Source: Candidatus Mycobacterium methanotrophicum (GTDB lineage Bacteria > Actinomycetota > Actinomycetes > Mycobacteriales > Mycobacteriaceae). Taken from it: 64,000 nt of DNA. Both the position numbers and the translations under genes were made by a program. Below, one piece after another: positions 37,374-45,900 of the stretch. Under the pieces are notes generated by a model that made no database searches, was not told where the DNA came from, and was given only the letters and a program-made list of their open reading frames with translations. The stretch spans positions 868,001-932,000 of the forward strand of contig NZ_CP097320.1 of assembly GCF_023515995.1 (NCBI RefSeq), in the 5' to 3' direction. Each line of letters starts with the position of its first letter. Position 1 is the stretch's first letter.

Positions 37374-38109
37374 ACCGGCAAGGATGCCTGCCCATGATCG
37401 GATAGCCAAGACCCTTCTGGCCACCCGTAGCTGAGTCGGCCAACGCGCGGCCCACGATTAATGGATCCGGCTCGCCCACGACCTCGTGGTCCTTGTCGTC
37501 GTATTCGGACTTGGCGAGCACGTGGCGCATGGCGTTGATGCGGGCCCGTTTCTTGTCGTTGCTCTTGACGACGATCCACGGCGCGACGTCGGTGTCGGTC
37601 TCGTCGAACATCTCTTCCTTCGCCACGGTGTAGTCCTGCCATCTGGTCAGCGACTCCATGTCCGTCGGCGAGAACTTCCACCGCCGGACGGGGTCGACGA
37701 GCCGGGCGGCGAACCGGGTGCGTTGTTCGGCGGGCGAAACCGAGAACCAAAGCTTGGTCAGGTAGATGCCGTCGTTGACCAGCATCTGTTCGAAAAGTGT
37801 GCTTGGTACAGGAATTCGGCATGCTCCTCGGAGGTGCAGAAACCCATCACCTTCTCCACCCCGGCGCGGTTGTACCACGATCGGTCGAACAACACCATCT
37901 CGCCGGCGGCCGGCAGGTGGTTTATGTAGCGCTGGAAATACCACTGTGTTCGTTCGCGATCGCTCGGTTTCTCCAGCGCCACGACCCTCGAACACGATCA
38001 CATGTCGCTCGCCGGTGCGCCTGGTGTGGTTCTGCAGCTTCAGCAGCTCGATCTGCAGCCGCCGCTTCAACCGCTCGTATTCGCTGAAAGTAACGTCTCG
38101 GGCGAGCAT
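37348..38109 (-). pseudogene. ppk2: Polyphosphate kinase 2 (ppk2), inactivated
   Basis: PPK2 homology starts in one frame ([31 protein letters not shown]). It jumps near 37,975-37,990 directly to [20 protein letters not shown] in another frame, so the Walker A segment (normally DAAGKGGTIKR) and about 20 residues are missing. The second frame gives [24 protein letters not shown] (Walker B/lid), then near 37,790-37,820 homology returns to the first frame ([52 protein letters not shown]). PPK2 needs Walker A to phosphorylate nucleotides with polyphosphate, so the product would be dead. GGTCGTG is seen at the junction and would be expected on both sides of the lost block, suggesting deletion between short direct repeats. 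Confidence 0.85.
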
Positions 38110-38156
38110 TGGGGAGTCAGCGGGTCGTAGTTCCGCGACGGCTCTAGGCGGCGGAA

Positions 38157-38185
38157 GGCCACCGGGATCGCGTCGTCCGGTGGCC
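38157..38185 (-). terminator. Strong hairpin downstream of the CsbD-like gene
   Basis: GGCCACCGG and CCGGTGGCC form a perfect 9-bp stem with an 11-base loop. It lies 27 bases after the csbD-like stop on the minus strand. There is no T-tract, which is common for mycobacterial intrinsic terminators. Confidence 0.5.
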
Positions 38186-38211
38186 GTCCTGCGTGCTGGC
38201 TTGTTCGTGAC

Positions 38212-38385
38212 TTACTTCTTGAAGGCGTCCTTCACCTTCTCGCCGGCATCTTTGAGGCTGGACTTCACCTGGTCGAGCTTTCCCTCTGCCCGGGTGTCCT
38301 CATCACCGGTGACCTTGCCGACGGCTTCTTTCGCCTTGCCCGCGAAGTCATCAATCTTGTTGCTCGCCTTGTCGTGGGCTCCCAT
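38212..38385 (-). CDS. CsbD-like stress protein
   Basis: The 57-residue, Lys/Asp-rich hydrophilic protein reads KASNKIDDFAGKAKEAVGKV, TGDEDTRAEGKLDQVKSSL and DAGEKVKDAF, the two-repeat CsbD pattern (a small, probably disordered or four-helix stress-response family; function unknown). The ATG at 38,385 is supported by GGGGAG about nine bases upstream; a start at 38,463 would add 26 unrelated residues. Single-gene unit with a hairpin after the stop. Family members are usually induced in general or envelope stress; nothing here shows which regulator is involved. Confidence 0.85.
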   Translation of the reverse strand: MGAHDKASNKIDDFAGKAKEAVGKVTGDEDTRAEGKLDQVKSSLKDAGEKVKDAFKK

Positions 38386-38486
38386 GCGTTCCAGCTCCCC
38401 TTTTTTGCCGTGGTCATTGACTGCTTCGCGTCGGGATAAATACCCGGCCCCGGGCCCCGTCAAACCAAATGTGGGACGTTGGCACG

Positions 38487-39160
38487 ATGCAGGTCGCGAT
38501 CCTCGACGACTACCACAATGTTGCGTTGAGCATGGCCGACTGGTCGGGGGCGACGGCGCGCGCCGACATCACTTGTCGGTGCGCGCCGGCGGCTGGCAGA
38601 GGTCGTTGGGTAGTCAATTGGGCGGGACGGTGCTGGGTGTGCTGGGCTTGGGGCGGATCGGTAGCCGGGTGGCGCGGGTCGGGACGGCGTTCGGGATGGA
38701 CGTCATCACGTGGAGTACCAACCTGACGCCGCGGGTCGCCGATCAATCCGGGGTGACCTACGTGTCACGAGATGAGCTGTTCCGCCGCGCGGACGTCTTG
38801 ACGATCCATCTGGTGCTCAGCGAGCGCACCCGCGGTCTGGTCGGTGCCGCCGAATCGGGAATGATGAAACCGACGGCGTTGCTAGTCAACACATCCCGCG
38901 GCCCCATCATCGACGAGCAAGCTCTCCTCGACGCCCTGCGATCGGGCCGGCTCGCCCGGGGCCGGCTCCGACGTCTTCGACACCGAGCCGCTGCCGACGG
39001 GGCGCCCGCTGCGCTCGCTGGACAGCGTGGTCGCGATCCCGCACATCGGCTACGTCGCCGACCGCGTCTATCGGACCTTCTACGGTGAGGCCGCAGCCAA
39101 GATCGCTCGCTGGCTTGGCAAGCCGGCAGCGATTGACTTCACCGCGCGGCGCCGGAACCA
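38487..39160 (+). pseudogene. D-2-hydroxyacid dehydrogenase, deleted and frameshifted
   Basis: From ATG 38,487 MQVAILDDYHNVALSMADWS is the N-terminus of a D-isomer 2-hydroxyacid dehydrogenase. After about 25 codons the frame jumps to the NAD-binding half: LGVLGLGRIGSRVARVGTAF, VLTIHLVLSERTRGLV, LVNTSRGPIIDEQALLDALR. About 70-90 residues of the catalytic domain are therefore missing (near 38,575-38,610). A further frame change near 38,955 is needed to reach SDVFDTEPLP and AIPHIGYVADRVYRTFYGEA, which carries the active-site His. The 3' end overlaps the PAP2 gene on the other strand. Two independent lesions make it a pseudogene; the end coordinate is approximate. Confidence 0.8.
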
Positions 39161-40291
39161 CCACGATTCCAGCGGACGGATCGTGAGCATCACGATCAAT
39201 GCGAGCGCCCAGCCCAACACGATGTCGACGACAAAGTGCTCGGCGGAGTACACCAGCACAAATGCCATTGCCACCGGGTAAGCCACCAGCAGCGGACGCC
39301 ACCTCGCCGTTACCAGCCGCCAAAGGAAGAGCGAGGTCATCGCCGTCACTGCGGCATGAAGCGAGGGAATCGCTGCGACCAGATTCACGCTGGCCTGTCC
39401 GGAGTTGACAAGTGCTCCGGCCGACTGCAGGTGCAATGTTCCCCAACCACGGGTCGAGATCCGCTCGACGAACAGGTGGGCACCAGGCTGGCTTCGGTGC
39501 ATGGCGCCTAACAGCCCGCCGTGCGGGACATGTGCGGGGCTTCTGAACATGCAGTGGGGGCGGGACGGCCCACCGGCGAGCTCGGCCGATGTGCACCGGG
39601 CGGCCGCCCACGGCGGTGCTGCCGGCAGCACGATATAGACAACGAGCGCGGCGAAGGACAACGCGACGAACCGCCTGACAAACGCTGCCCAGTCGCTTCG
39701 ACTGCGCAGCCAGAGCACTCCGGCGACACCGTAGGGCAGGACGAAAAACGACATGTAGATGCCGCTGATGATCACTTCCCACCATGGTGGTTGCGGCATC
39801 TTGAGGCGCTCCTGCAACCACACGGTCGGGACGGTGCCGAAGAACAACCATCGGTCGGCCTGGGGCTGGAAATGCCACAGGGTAGGTGCTCCGACCAGTG
39901 CCGCCGCTCCCCGGCTGACGTCATATACCAGCAGCACAAGGGCGAACGGCAGCCAGTCGCGCACGACCGCAAATACTTTTTGCCCGCGACCGATGCTGGC
40001 GGCGATGAGCCCGGTGGCGATGTAGAGCAGCAGCAGTTCGCGATTGAATGCGAGCCCGTCCGTCAGGGTGCGATAGGCCACGACAAGAGCCCAGGTCGCG
40101 ACCGCCGTCCACCGGGCGAACGTCATCCAACGCTCCCGAATTTTGCTGGGGTCGAGGTCAAACTCGGCGTCGGATTCGGGGCGCGTCAACGGCATGGCCT
40201 GCGGCAGTTTCGGACGGCGGAGCAGCCGGCCTGCTACGGCCTGCGGGTCACCCTTGAAGGATCGGATCCTGCAATCAGTTGTTACTGTCAC
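39080..40291 (-). CDS. PAP2-superfamily membrane phosphatase/transferase
   Basis: The 403-residue integral membrane protein has about six helices (WTAVATWALVVAY, ELLLLYIATGLIAASI, WLPFALVLLVYDV, FVALSFAALVVYIVLP). The late motifs IPSLHAAVTAM and SAEHFVVDIVLGWALAL are the C2/C3 signatures (catalytic His residues and Asp) of PAP2 phosphatases, here in the AUR1/inositol-phosphorylceramide-synthase-like layout common in mycobacteria. A cytoplasmic N-terminal leader of about 60 residues precedes the first helix. GTG 40,291 is the longest start; ATG 40,195 (MPLTRPESDAEFDL) is equally plausible. It may dephosphorylate or transfer a phosphorylated lipid head group; the substrate is unknown. Confidence 0.8.
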   Translation of the reverse strand: MTVTTDCRIRSFKGDPQAVAGRLLRRPKLPQAMPLTRPESDAEFDLDPSKIRERWMTFARWTAVATWALVVAYRTLTDGLAFNRELLLLYIATGLIAASIGRGQKVFAVVRDWLPFALVLLVYDVSRGAAALVGAPTLWHFQPQADRWLFFGTVPTVWLQERLKMPQPPWWEVIISGIYMSFFVLPYGVAGVLWLRSRSDWAAFVRRFVALSFAALVVYIVLPAAPPWAAARCTSAELAGGPSRPHCMFRSPAHVPHGGLLGAMHRSQPGAHLFVERISTRGWGTLHLQSAGALVNSGQASVNLVAAIPSLHAAVTAMTSLFLWRLVTARWRPLLVAYPVAMAFVLVYSAEHFVVDIVLGWALALIVMLTIRPLESWWFRRRAVKSIAAGLPSQRAILAAASP

Positions 40292-40799
40292 CGGCGCAAC
40301 CTTATCGGTTTGCGACTGTTTGCCATCCGTTCATTCTTAACGGGATTTGCGATTGAGCCAAACACTTCGCCGGAAACGCTGTAGCGCAACGCCTTGGGGC
40401 AGTGGTGTGAGGACGCTTCGTCGAGCGGCGGTCGCCGTCCCCGCACGGATCGCGTGACCCTATGCGACAGCTGTGGATTCGGATGCCTGCTGCAGTTAGC
40501 TCGTCCCACTGTGTTACTCGTCCCACTGTGTTATTAGTCCGCGTCGTCTGAAATCTGATTCAGTCAGCGGCTTGCGCGAGCCACGAATTGCGGTGTACAC
40601 CATGACGATCGCGGCTGCGCCGCAATCAGAACCACGCCCGCGAAGATGCTCGACAGCTTGCCCCGCACTAACATGTTCCTGCCGTCTTAGCGGCTGCTTT
40701 TGCGGCGGCGTACCGGGAACGCTGAGTCCACCAGCCCACCTTGGGATCTGGAAAAAATCTTCATGAAGCACCTGGCGTTCACCGTTGCCCGACCGCTGC
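40292..40799. other. Gene-free stretch with a 17-bp tandem duplication
   Basis: No supported gene. CTCGTCCCACTGTGTTA occurs twice in tandem (40,500-40,516 and 40,517-40,533). The region lies between the PAP2 promoter side and the ligB stub and probably includes deletion debris. Confidence 0.55.
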
Positions 40800-41145
40800 T
40801 CAACCCCGGTGCAGAGCGCGCACGGTGTCGATGCTGTCGGCCTGATCGGGACCCTTGTCGTCGCGGTAGCGAAGTACCCGGGCGAACCGCAGCGCCAAAC
40901 CGCCGGGGTATCGCGAAGACTGCTGCACGCCGCCGAAAGCCACCTCGACCACCTGCTCGGGGCGCAACTGCACGACATAACCGTCGATCGGACCGACCGC
41001 CAGTTCCTGGAACCGCGCGGTCTGCCAGTCCAGCATCGCGTCGGTCATCCCCTTGAAAGTTTTGCCCAGCATCACATAACCGCCGGTGGCTGGGTGGCGG
41101 GCACCCAGATGAATATTGGACAGTTTTCCCTTGCGCCGTCCCGAC
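40800..41145 (-). pseudogene. ligB: ATP-dependent DNA ligase (LigB) C-terminal stub
   Basis: The last ~115 codons of a LigB (Rv3062-type) ligase are present: [24 protein letters not shown] (nucleotidyltransferase/OB border), [72 protein letters not shown] and the natural stop at 40,800. The catalytic Lys domain is gone; homology ends at about 41,145, where a thiolase 3' end of the opposite strand begins. It is therefore a deletion junction that joined the 3' parts of two genes. In M. tuberculosis ligB is close to Rv3060c and Rv3059, so the stub marks the ancestral gene order. Confidence 0.85.
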
Positions 41146-41509
41146 CCTCGGCGCGCGGCGATGCTGGAGGGAAACCTGCCCGCCGTCGGGCTGGAGCTCG
41201 CGGAGCTGTACGACGGGTTCACCTTCCTCACCTTCACCTGGCTGGAGGCCCTGGGCATTTGCGGTGACGGGGAAGCGGGCCCGTTCGTCGAGCGGGCCGA
41301 GCGGATCGCGCTGGACGGCAGCCTGCCGCTGAACACCCATGGCGGCCAGCTTTCGGCGGGCCGCATGCACGGCGATTGGCTGCTGCACGAGACCTGTCTG
41401 CAGTTGCGCGGCGGGGCGGGGCAGCGACAGGTGCCCCAACGACCCCAAGTTGCGGTGGCCGCGGTGGGCGGTGGGCCCGATCGCCGGATGCATGCTGCTG
41501 ACATGTTGA
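41146..41509 (+). pseudogene. Thiolase / lipid-transfer-protein-like C-terminal stub
   Basis: Sequence from about 41,182 reads [58 protein letters not shown] and [17 protein letters not shown], the C-terminal half of acetyl-CoA acetyltransferase-like SCP2-type thiolases. Near 41,475 an extra C shifts the frame: AVAAVGGGP should continue IAGCMLLTC with a stop at 41,507-41,509, but the open frame instead runs to 41,535. The N-terminal Cys half is absent. It is broken twice, by truncation at the ligB junction and by the frameshift. Confidence 0.8.
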
Positions 41510-41525
41510 GCCGCATTGGGCGAGT

Positions 41526-42455
41526 GTGCAATTGAGCGCGCAAGCTAATGCCGAACACCGGTCTGATAAGCGAGCTTCGCGGATCGCGCGTCGCATTGAG
41601 GCTGACATCATTCAGCGCGGCTGGCCGGTCGGCCACTCGCTGGGTTCCGAGCAGGCGCTTCAGCAGCGCTACCGGGTGAGCCGATCGGTGCTGCGCGAAG
41701 CTGTTCGGCTCGTCGAGCACCACCAAGTCGCGCGTATGCGTCGGGGGCCCAACGGTGGACTGCTCGTCTGCGAGCCCGACGCCGCCCCGGCAACCCACGC
41801 CGTCATCATCTATCTGCAATACCAGGGCACCACGGTCGGCGATCTGCTGGATGCCCGGCTGCTCCTGGAGCCGTTGGCGGCATCGCTTGCCGCAGAACAG
41901 ATCGACGAAGCCGGCATCGACCGGCTGCGTGCGGTGCTGTGCGCCGAAGGGCCGCATGTCGAGTTCCACGAAGCTCTGGCCAAGCAGTCGAAAAACCCGG
42001 TGCTGCAGCTTTTCATCGACATCCTGATGCGGTTGACCGTCCGGTATGCGCAAGATTCGCAGCTGGATTCGGTCAGTGATGCTCTCGAGGCAATCGAGCA
42101 CAGGTATCAAGAACACGCCGATATCGTCACCGCGGTCACCGCGGGCGACTCGGCACGGGCCAAGACGCTGAGCGAGCGACATGCGCAATCGGTGACGGCG
42201 TGGCTACAAGAGCACCAGCCGGTCGGCCGTGCGCGCAGCCGCGGAAGCGACCGTGAGGCGCCGAACGGCAAGCTCGTCGAGGTATTCCGCCGCCACTGGA
42301 GCACGAGCGGGCAGCCGTCCCCAAGCCGTCGCGACCTCGCCGACGTGCAGCACACGCACCTGCGAATCATCGAGGCCATCGCAGATGGCGACGACAGTCT
42401 CGTGCGTTACCGCACTCGTCGCCATCTGGACGCCGCCGAGTCGTGGTGGTTGTAG
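41526..42455 (+). CDS. GntR/FadR-type regulator, shortened Rv3060c homologue
   Basis: The 309-residue protein has a winged helix near residues 15-80 ([52 protein letters not shown]) and an all-helical FCD effector domain. In M. tuberculosis, Rv3060c is about 490 residues with two such units. Here the first unit is complete, but after [11 protein letters not shown] the second helix-turn-helix is skipped and the sequence resumes at the end of the second FCD domain ([20 protein letters not shown]). This looks like an in-frame internal deletion of about 170-180 codons. GTG 41,526 is used, and it lies within the thiolase read-through. It may still bind DNA. Targets unknown, perhaps the lost fatty-acid genes once next to it. 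Confidence 0.8.
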   Translation: MQLSAQANAEHRSDKRASRIARRIEADIIQRGWPVGHSLGSEQALQQRYRVSRSVLREAVRLVEHHQVARMRRGPNGGLLVCEPDAAPATHAVIIYLQYQGTTVGDLLDARLLLEPLAASLAAEQIDEAGIDRLRAVLCAEGPHVEFHEALAKQSKNPVLQLFIDILMRLTVRYAQDSQLDSVSDALEAIEHRYQEHADIVTAVTAGDSARAKTLSERHAQSVTAWLQEHQPVGRARSRGSDREAPNGKLVEVFRRHWSTSGQPSPSRRDLADVQHTHLRIIEAIADGDDSLVRYRTRRHLDAAESWWL

Positions 42456-42461
42456 ACGATG

Positions 42462-42477
42462 ATACCCCGCAGGGTAT
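42462..42477. promoter_or_regulatory. Operator palindrome for the CsoR-family repressor
   Basis: ATACCC-CGCA-GGGTAT is a perfect 6-bp inverted repeat 10 bases before the AhpD-like start codon. It resembles the A/T-flanked G-tract/C-tract operators of CsoR/CstR-family repressors, one of which is encoded two genes downstream. Confidence 0.7.
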
Positions 42478-42487
42478 ACTCGGGGTT

Positions 42488-43125
<638 letters not shown>

Positions 43126-43139
43126 CAAAGGACTAGACG

Positions 43140-43544
43140 ATGGGTATCGCGCTGTCGACGACCATGCGCACTTCGTTCGAAGACGCGGTCACGCGGACTC
43201 GGGAAGCGCTTGCGCACAAAGGATTTGGCGTGCTCAGCGAGATCGATGTGAAGGCGACGCTGAAGGCCAAGCTTGATGTGGACATGGAGGACTACCTGAT
43301 CCTCGGTGCGTGCAACCCGAAATTCGCCCACCAAGCGGTCAACGCCTACCGCCAGATCGGCGTGCTGTTGCCATGCAACGTCGTGGTGCGCAAAGACCCC
43401 GACGCCCCGGACACCGTCATCGTTGATGCGATGGACCCGCGGCTGATGGTCACCGCGACCAAGGAACCCGGACTGGCTCAGATCGCCGACGCCGTGACCG
43501 GGCTTCTCCGGGAAGCCCTCGAAGAAGTCGCCAAGGAGGCTTAG
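43140..43544 (+). CDS. DUF302 protein
   Basis: The 134-residue DUF302 protein (FEDAVTRTREALAHKGFGVL; EIDVKATLKAKLDVDMEDYL; ILGACNPKFAHQAV; IGVLLPCNVVVRKD; VTGLLREALEEVAKEA) has the single alpha/beta domain of this family. The biochemical function is unknown; the conserved ACNP Cys and PCNV Cys are both present. AAAGGA precedes ATG 43,140, 14 bases after the regulator stop, so it is the third gene of the operon. DUF302 genes often accompany CsoR-family regulators and sulfur/thiol proteins, which fits a thiol or sulfide stress role (inference). Confidence 0.85.
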   Translation: MGIALSTTMRTSFEDAVTRTREALAHKGFGVLSEIDVKATLKAKLDVDMEDYLILGACNPKFAHQAVNAYRQIGVLLPCNVVVRKDPDAPDTVIVDAMDPRLMVTATKEPGLAQIADAVTGLLREALEEVAKEA

Positions 43545-43615
43545 CGCCGCGGTGTAGCCCGACGGCGCGTTAATGAAGTTGCACCGGCCGCCGTTCAGCG
43601 TCTATTGTCGGCCAC

Positions 43616-43660
43616 GTGCAGAGCCTTCTCGTAGTAGCCAGTACCCGCAGCGGGGTCTGA
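43616..43660 (+). CDS. Branched-chain amino acid leader peptide (short ORF)
   Basis: A 14-codon ORF starting at GTG: (M)QSLLVVASTRSGV then TGA. It has four adjacent branched-chain codons (CTT CTC GTA GTA), the signature of an attenuation leader peptide. The Val codons and everything after them lie inside the hairpin region at 43,631-43,698. It precedes a LeuA-regulatory-domain gene. No clear ribosome site was seen, as many mycobacterial leaders are leaderless. A neat match, but untested. Confidence 0.65.
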   Translation: MQSLLVVASTRSGV

Positions 43661-43698
43661 TCCAGACCGACCCCCCGCTGTGGGTCGGAAGCTACTAC
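43631..43698 (+). promoter_or_regulatory. Nested RNA hairpins, putative leucine/valine attenuator
   Basis: Complementary pairs nest around the leader peptide stop: GTAGTAGC (43,631) with GCTACTAC (43,691); CAGCGGGG (43,648) with CCCCGCTG (43,673); and a competing small hairpin GGTCTG-ATC-CAGACC (43,654-43,668). Ribosome stalling at the Leu/Val codons would cover the left arm of the outer stem and change which stem forms. No U-tract is present, so the output could be transcription termination by structure or occlusion of the downstream ribosome site. Confidence 0.65.
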
Positions 43699-43734
43699 CT
43701 GTCGGTCACCACGAAGACCAGAGAAGACCGGCAC

Positions 43735-44256
43735 ATGACAATCACCGACCTGAGATTTTCGAGCGGCGTCGAGACGGCGCCGGCTCCGCCCAAATCGCCA
43801 TCGATCCGTCTTGACGGCATTTCGCTACCGCGGGGCATCCGGGAGGACGCCGACACCATGTCGTGGAGCACCTTCACTGCCACCTATGCTCCCAGCGCCG
43901 GGCCACTGCGTTTGGGCCAGTGGGAATGCGCCGACGCCGAGCGTCCGGCGACGCGATTGGGTCCGCGGGGGCAGACATTTCGGGCCACCCTCGGGTTTGG
44001 CGATCGCGTCGAGACCGCGACCGCCACCGCGACAGGCCCGGTTGCAGCATTGACCGCGATGCTCTACGACCACGGCATGGCGGTCGAGATGCTGCGGTTT
44101 CATCAGCTGCGGTCGGAGGACACGACGGCGACCTTCATCCAGGGCACCGACGGCTGCCGAGCCGAGTGGGCGATGGGCTGGTCGGAAGACCCGACGCAAT
44201 CGGCGCTGCGCGCGGTCATAGCCTGCGCGAACCGGCTGTACGGGGAAAGCGCGTAG
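43735..44256 (+). CDS. LeuA C-terminal (regulatory) domain protein
   Basis: The 173-residue protein resembles only the C-terminal leucine-binding/dimerisation domain of 2-isopropylmalate synthase: TFRATLGFGDRVETATATATGPVAALTAMLYDHG, then AEWAMGWSEDPTQSALRAVIACANRL, which is the same pattern as the end of LeuA (GVGI..SLRAVVSAVNR). The TIM-barrel catalytic domain is absent, so it cannot make isopropylmalate. The ATG at 43,735 follows AGAGAAG; a longer in-frame reading from 43,573 would run through the attenuator and is rejected. It may sense leucine or modulate LeuA or homocitrate-synthase-type enzymes by mixed dimerisation. It lies 9 bases from the convergent cyp136. Confidence 0.75.
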   Translation: MTITDLRFSSGVETAPAPPKSPSIRLDGISLPRGIREDADTMSWSTFTATYAPSAGPLRLGQWECADAERPATRLGPRGQTFRATLGFGDRVETATATATGPVAALTAMLYDHGMAVEMLRFHQLRSEDTTATFIQGTDGCRAEWAMGWSEDPTQSALRAVIACANRLYGESA

Positions 44257-44265
44257 AGACCCCTG

Positions 44266-45747
44266 TTACAGCGGGCGCAGCACGATCGGCATCCCGTCCA
44301 TCGGGATCGGCATGCCGCCGTAGTCCCAGCGCGGCCGATATCCGGGACGGGGCAGCTCGAGACGGTAGCGGCGCAATAGCCGGTGAACGACGGTCTTGAC
44401 CTCCAAGCGGCCGAACACCATCCCGATGCACTTGTGTGCGCCGCCGCCGAACGGCGCGAACGCGTAACGGTGCTTCTTGTGCTCGGCCCGGGGCTCGGCG
44501 AACCGCTCCGGGTCGAACTTCATCGGATCGGTCCATAGCTCCGGCATCCAGTGGTTCGTGCCGGGCCAGGTCACAACATTGGTTCCCTTCGGCACGTGGT
44601 AGCCCAGCAAGTCGGTGTCCCGCACGGTCTGGCGCATATTGAACGGCAGCGGCGTAACGAGCCGCAGTGACTCGTCCATCGCCAGATCCAGAGATTCCAG
44701 CTTCTTCAGTGACTCGATGTCCAGCGGGCCGTCGCCGAGACGGTCCGACTCGTCACGGCACCGGTCCTGCCACTCGGGGTTGGCCGCCAGGTTGTAGGCC
44801 ATCGTTGTTGTCGTCGAGGTCGAGGTGTCGTGAGCAGCCATCATCAAGAAGATCATGTGGTTGACGATGTCTTCATCGGTGAAGCTGTTGCCGTCGTCGT
44901 CCTCGGTGTGGCACAACACAGTCAACATGTCGGTGCCCTTGGCATTGCGGCGTTCCTTGACCCGCTCGGTGAAGTAATCCTCGAGCACCTTGCGAGCTTG
45001 CAGTCCCTGCCACCATTTGAACGGCGGGACGCTGGTCCGGATGATTGCCCCGCCAGCCCGGGTGGTCGTGGTGAACGCCTGATTCACCGTGGTGACAAGG
45101 TCGTGGTCGGCGCCGGGGTCATGGCCCATGAATACGACCGAGGCGATGTCGAGGGTGAGCTTCTTCATTGCGGGATGGAACAGGAAGCGTGCGTCGTTGG
45201 TCGGCCAGTCGGCCACCCCAGCCGTGGCCACCCGGTCGATGTGGGCGACGTAGCCCGTCAGCCGCGAACAGGTGAACGCCTCCTGCATGATGCGCCGGTG
45301 ATACATGTGCTCGTCGAAGTCGAGCATCATCAAACCCCGGCCGAAGAACGGGCCGATCACCGGATGCCAGCCCTTCTGCGAATAGTCCTTGTTGCGGTTG
45401 GAGAAGATCGCCTGCGTGGCGTCCGGACCGATTGCGACGATCGACGGCAGGATCGGCGAATCGGCAAAAAACACCGGGCCGCGGGTGTCGTAGAGGTGTA
45501 GCGGGAAGCCCGGTCCCTCGCGGAACATCTCGATGATGTGGCCGAGGATCGGCAACCCCGAATCGCCCATCACTGGCTTGAGCCCGCTGCCCGGCGGTGG
45601 CTCAGCCAGCGGGCGCTGCTTCCAGTCGACGGTGAGCAGGCGATTCTCGATCAAGCCCATACCGGGAATCGTGTTCACCGTCGGTACCAGTCGGCGCTTC
45701 GCCTGGTCCAGCAGGTACTGCGGGGCGCTGATGGTGGCCTTTGACAT
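44266..45747 (-). CDS. cyp136: Cytochrome P450 CYP136
   Basis: The 493-residue P450 matches Rv3059 (492) in size, sequence style and neighbours. The heme loop is FAPFGGGAHKCIGMVFG, K-helix ESLR, and I-helix MMAAHDTSTSTTTTMAYNL (Asp in the acid position). Start MSKATISAPQYLLDQAKRRLVP contains an amphipathic N-terminus, not a clear membrane anchor. It is divergent from an Rv3058c-type TetR gene, with a palindrome between them. Physiological substrate unknown; sterol/terpenoid-like ligands are suspected for the family. The gene is complete. Confidence 0.93.
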   Translation of the reverse strand: MSKATISAPQYLLDQAKRRLVPTVNTIPGMGLIENRLLTVDWKQRPLAEPPPGSGLKPVMGDSGLPILGHIIEMFREGPGFPLHLYDTRGPVFFADSPILPSIVAIGPDATQAIFSNRNKDYSQKGWHPVIGPFFGRGLMMLDFDEHMYHRRIMQEAFTCSRLTGYVAHIDRVATAGVADWPTNDARFLFHPAMKKLTLDIASVVFMGHDPGADHDLVTTVNQAFTTTTRAGGAIIRTSVPPFKWWQGLQARKVLEDYFTERVKERRNAKGTDMLTVLCHTEDDDGNSFTDEDIVNHMIFLMMAAHDTSTSTTTTMAYNLAANPEWQDRCRDESDRLGDGPLDIESLKKLESLDLAMDESLRLVTPLPFNMRQTVRDTDLLGYHVPKGTNVVTWPGTNHWMPELWTDPMKFDPERFAEPRAEHKKHRYAFAPFGGGAHKCIGMVFGRLEVKTVVHRLLRRYRLELPRPGYRPRWDYGGMPIPMDGMPIVLRPL

Positions 45748-45843
45748 CTCTGACGTTCCTCCCGCGACGCCTGCGCAGACGGGGGAGACCGGCCTTGACC
45801 GGCCCTGTGGCGGACGTCACCAACCGCCATCCTTCGGCGCGAT

Positions 45844-45857
45844 TTGACGACTGTCAA
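45844..45857. promoter_or_regulatory. Palindrome between cyp136 and the TetR gene
   Basis: TTGAC-GACT-GTCAA is a perfect 5-bp inverted repeat located between the divergent starts at 45,747 and 45,901. A TetR-family repressor next to its target usually binds here. It would control both genes. Confidence 0.5.
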
Positions 45858-45900
45858 GTTTCCTTTTGGGCGCGGCGTGGTGCAAGGTCGAAGTGTGCAT

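Noticed and set aside
37766-39088. Single 440-codon plus-strand gene spanning ppk2 antisense and the dehydrogenase
   Set aside because: Only its last ~150 codons are homologous (dehydrogenase NAD domain); the rest is antisense to ppk2 and csbD.
43573-43734. Longer N-terminus for the LeuA-domain protein starting at 43,573
   Set aside because: It would translate through the leader peptide and hairpins, lacks homology, and ATG 43,735 has a better ribosome site.
45844-45900. TTG start of the Rv3058c-like TetR gene
   Set aside because: It would place the operator palindrome inside the coding sequence and adds residues not typical of the family; ATG 45,901 fits the expected length.
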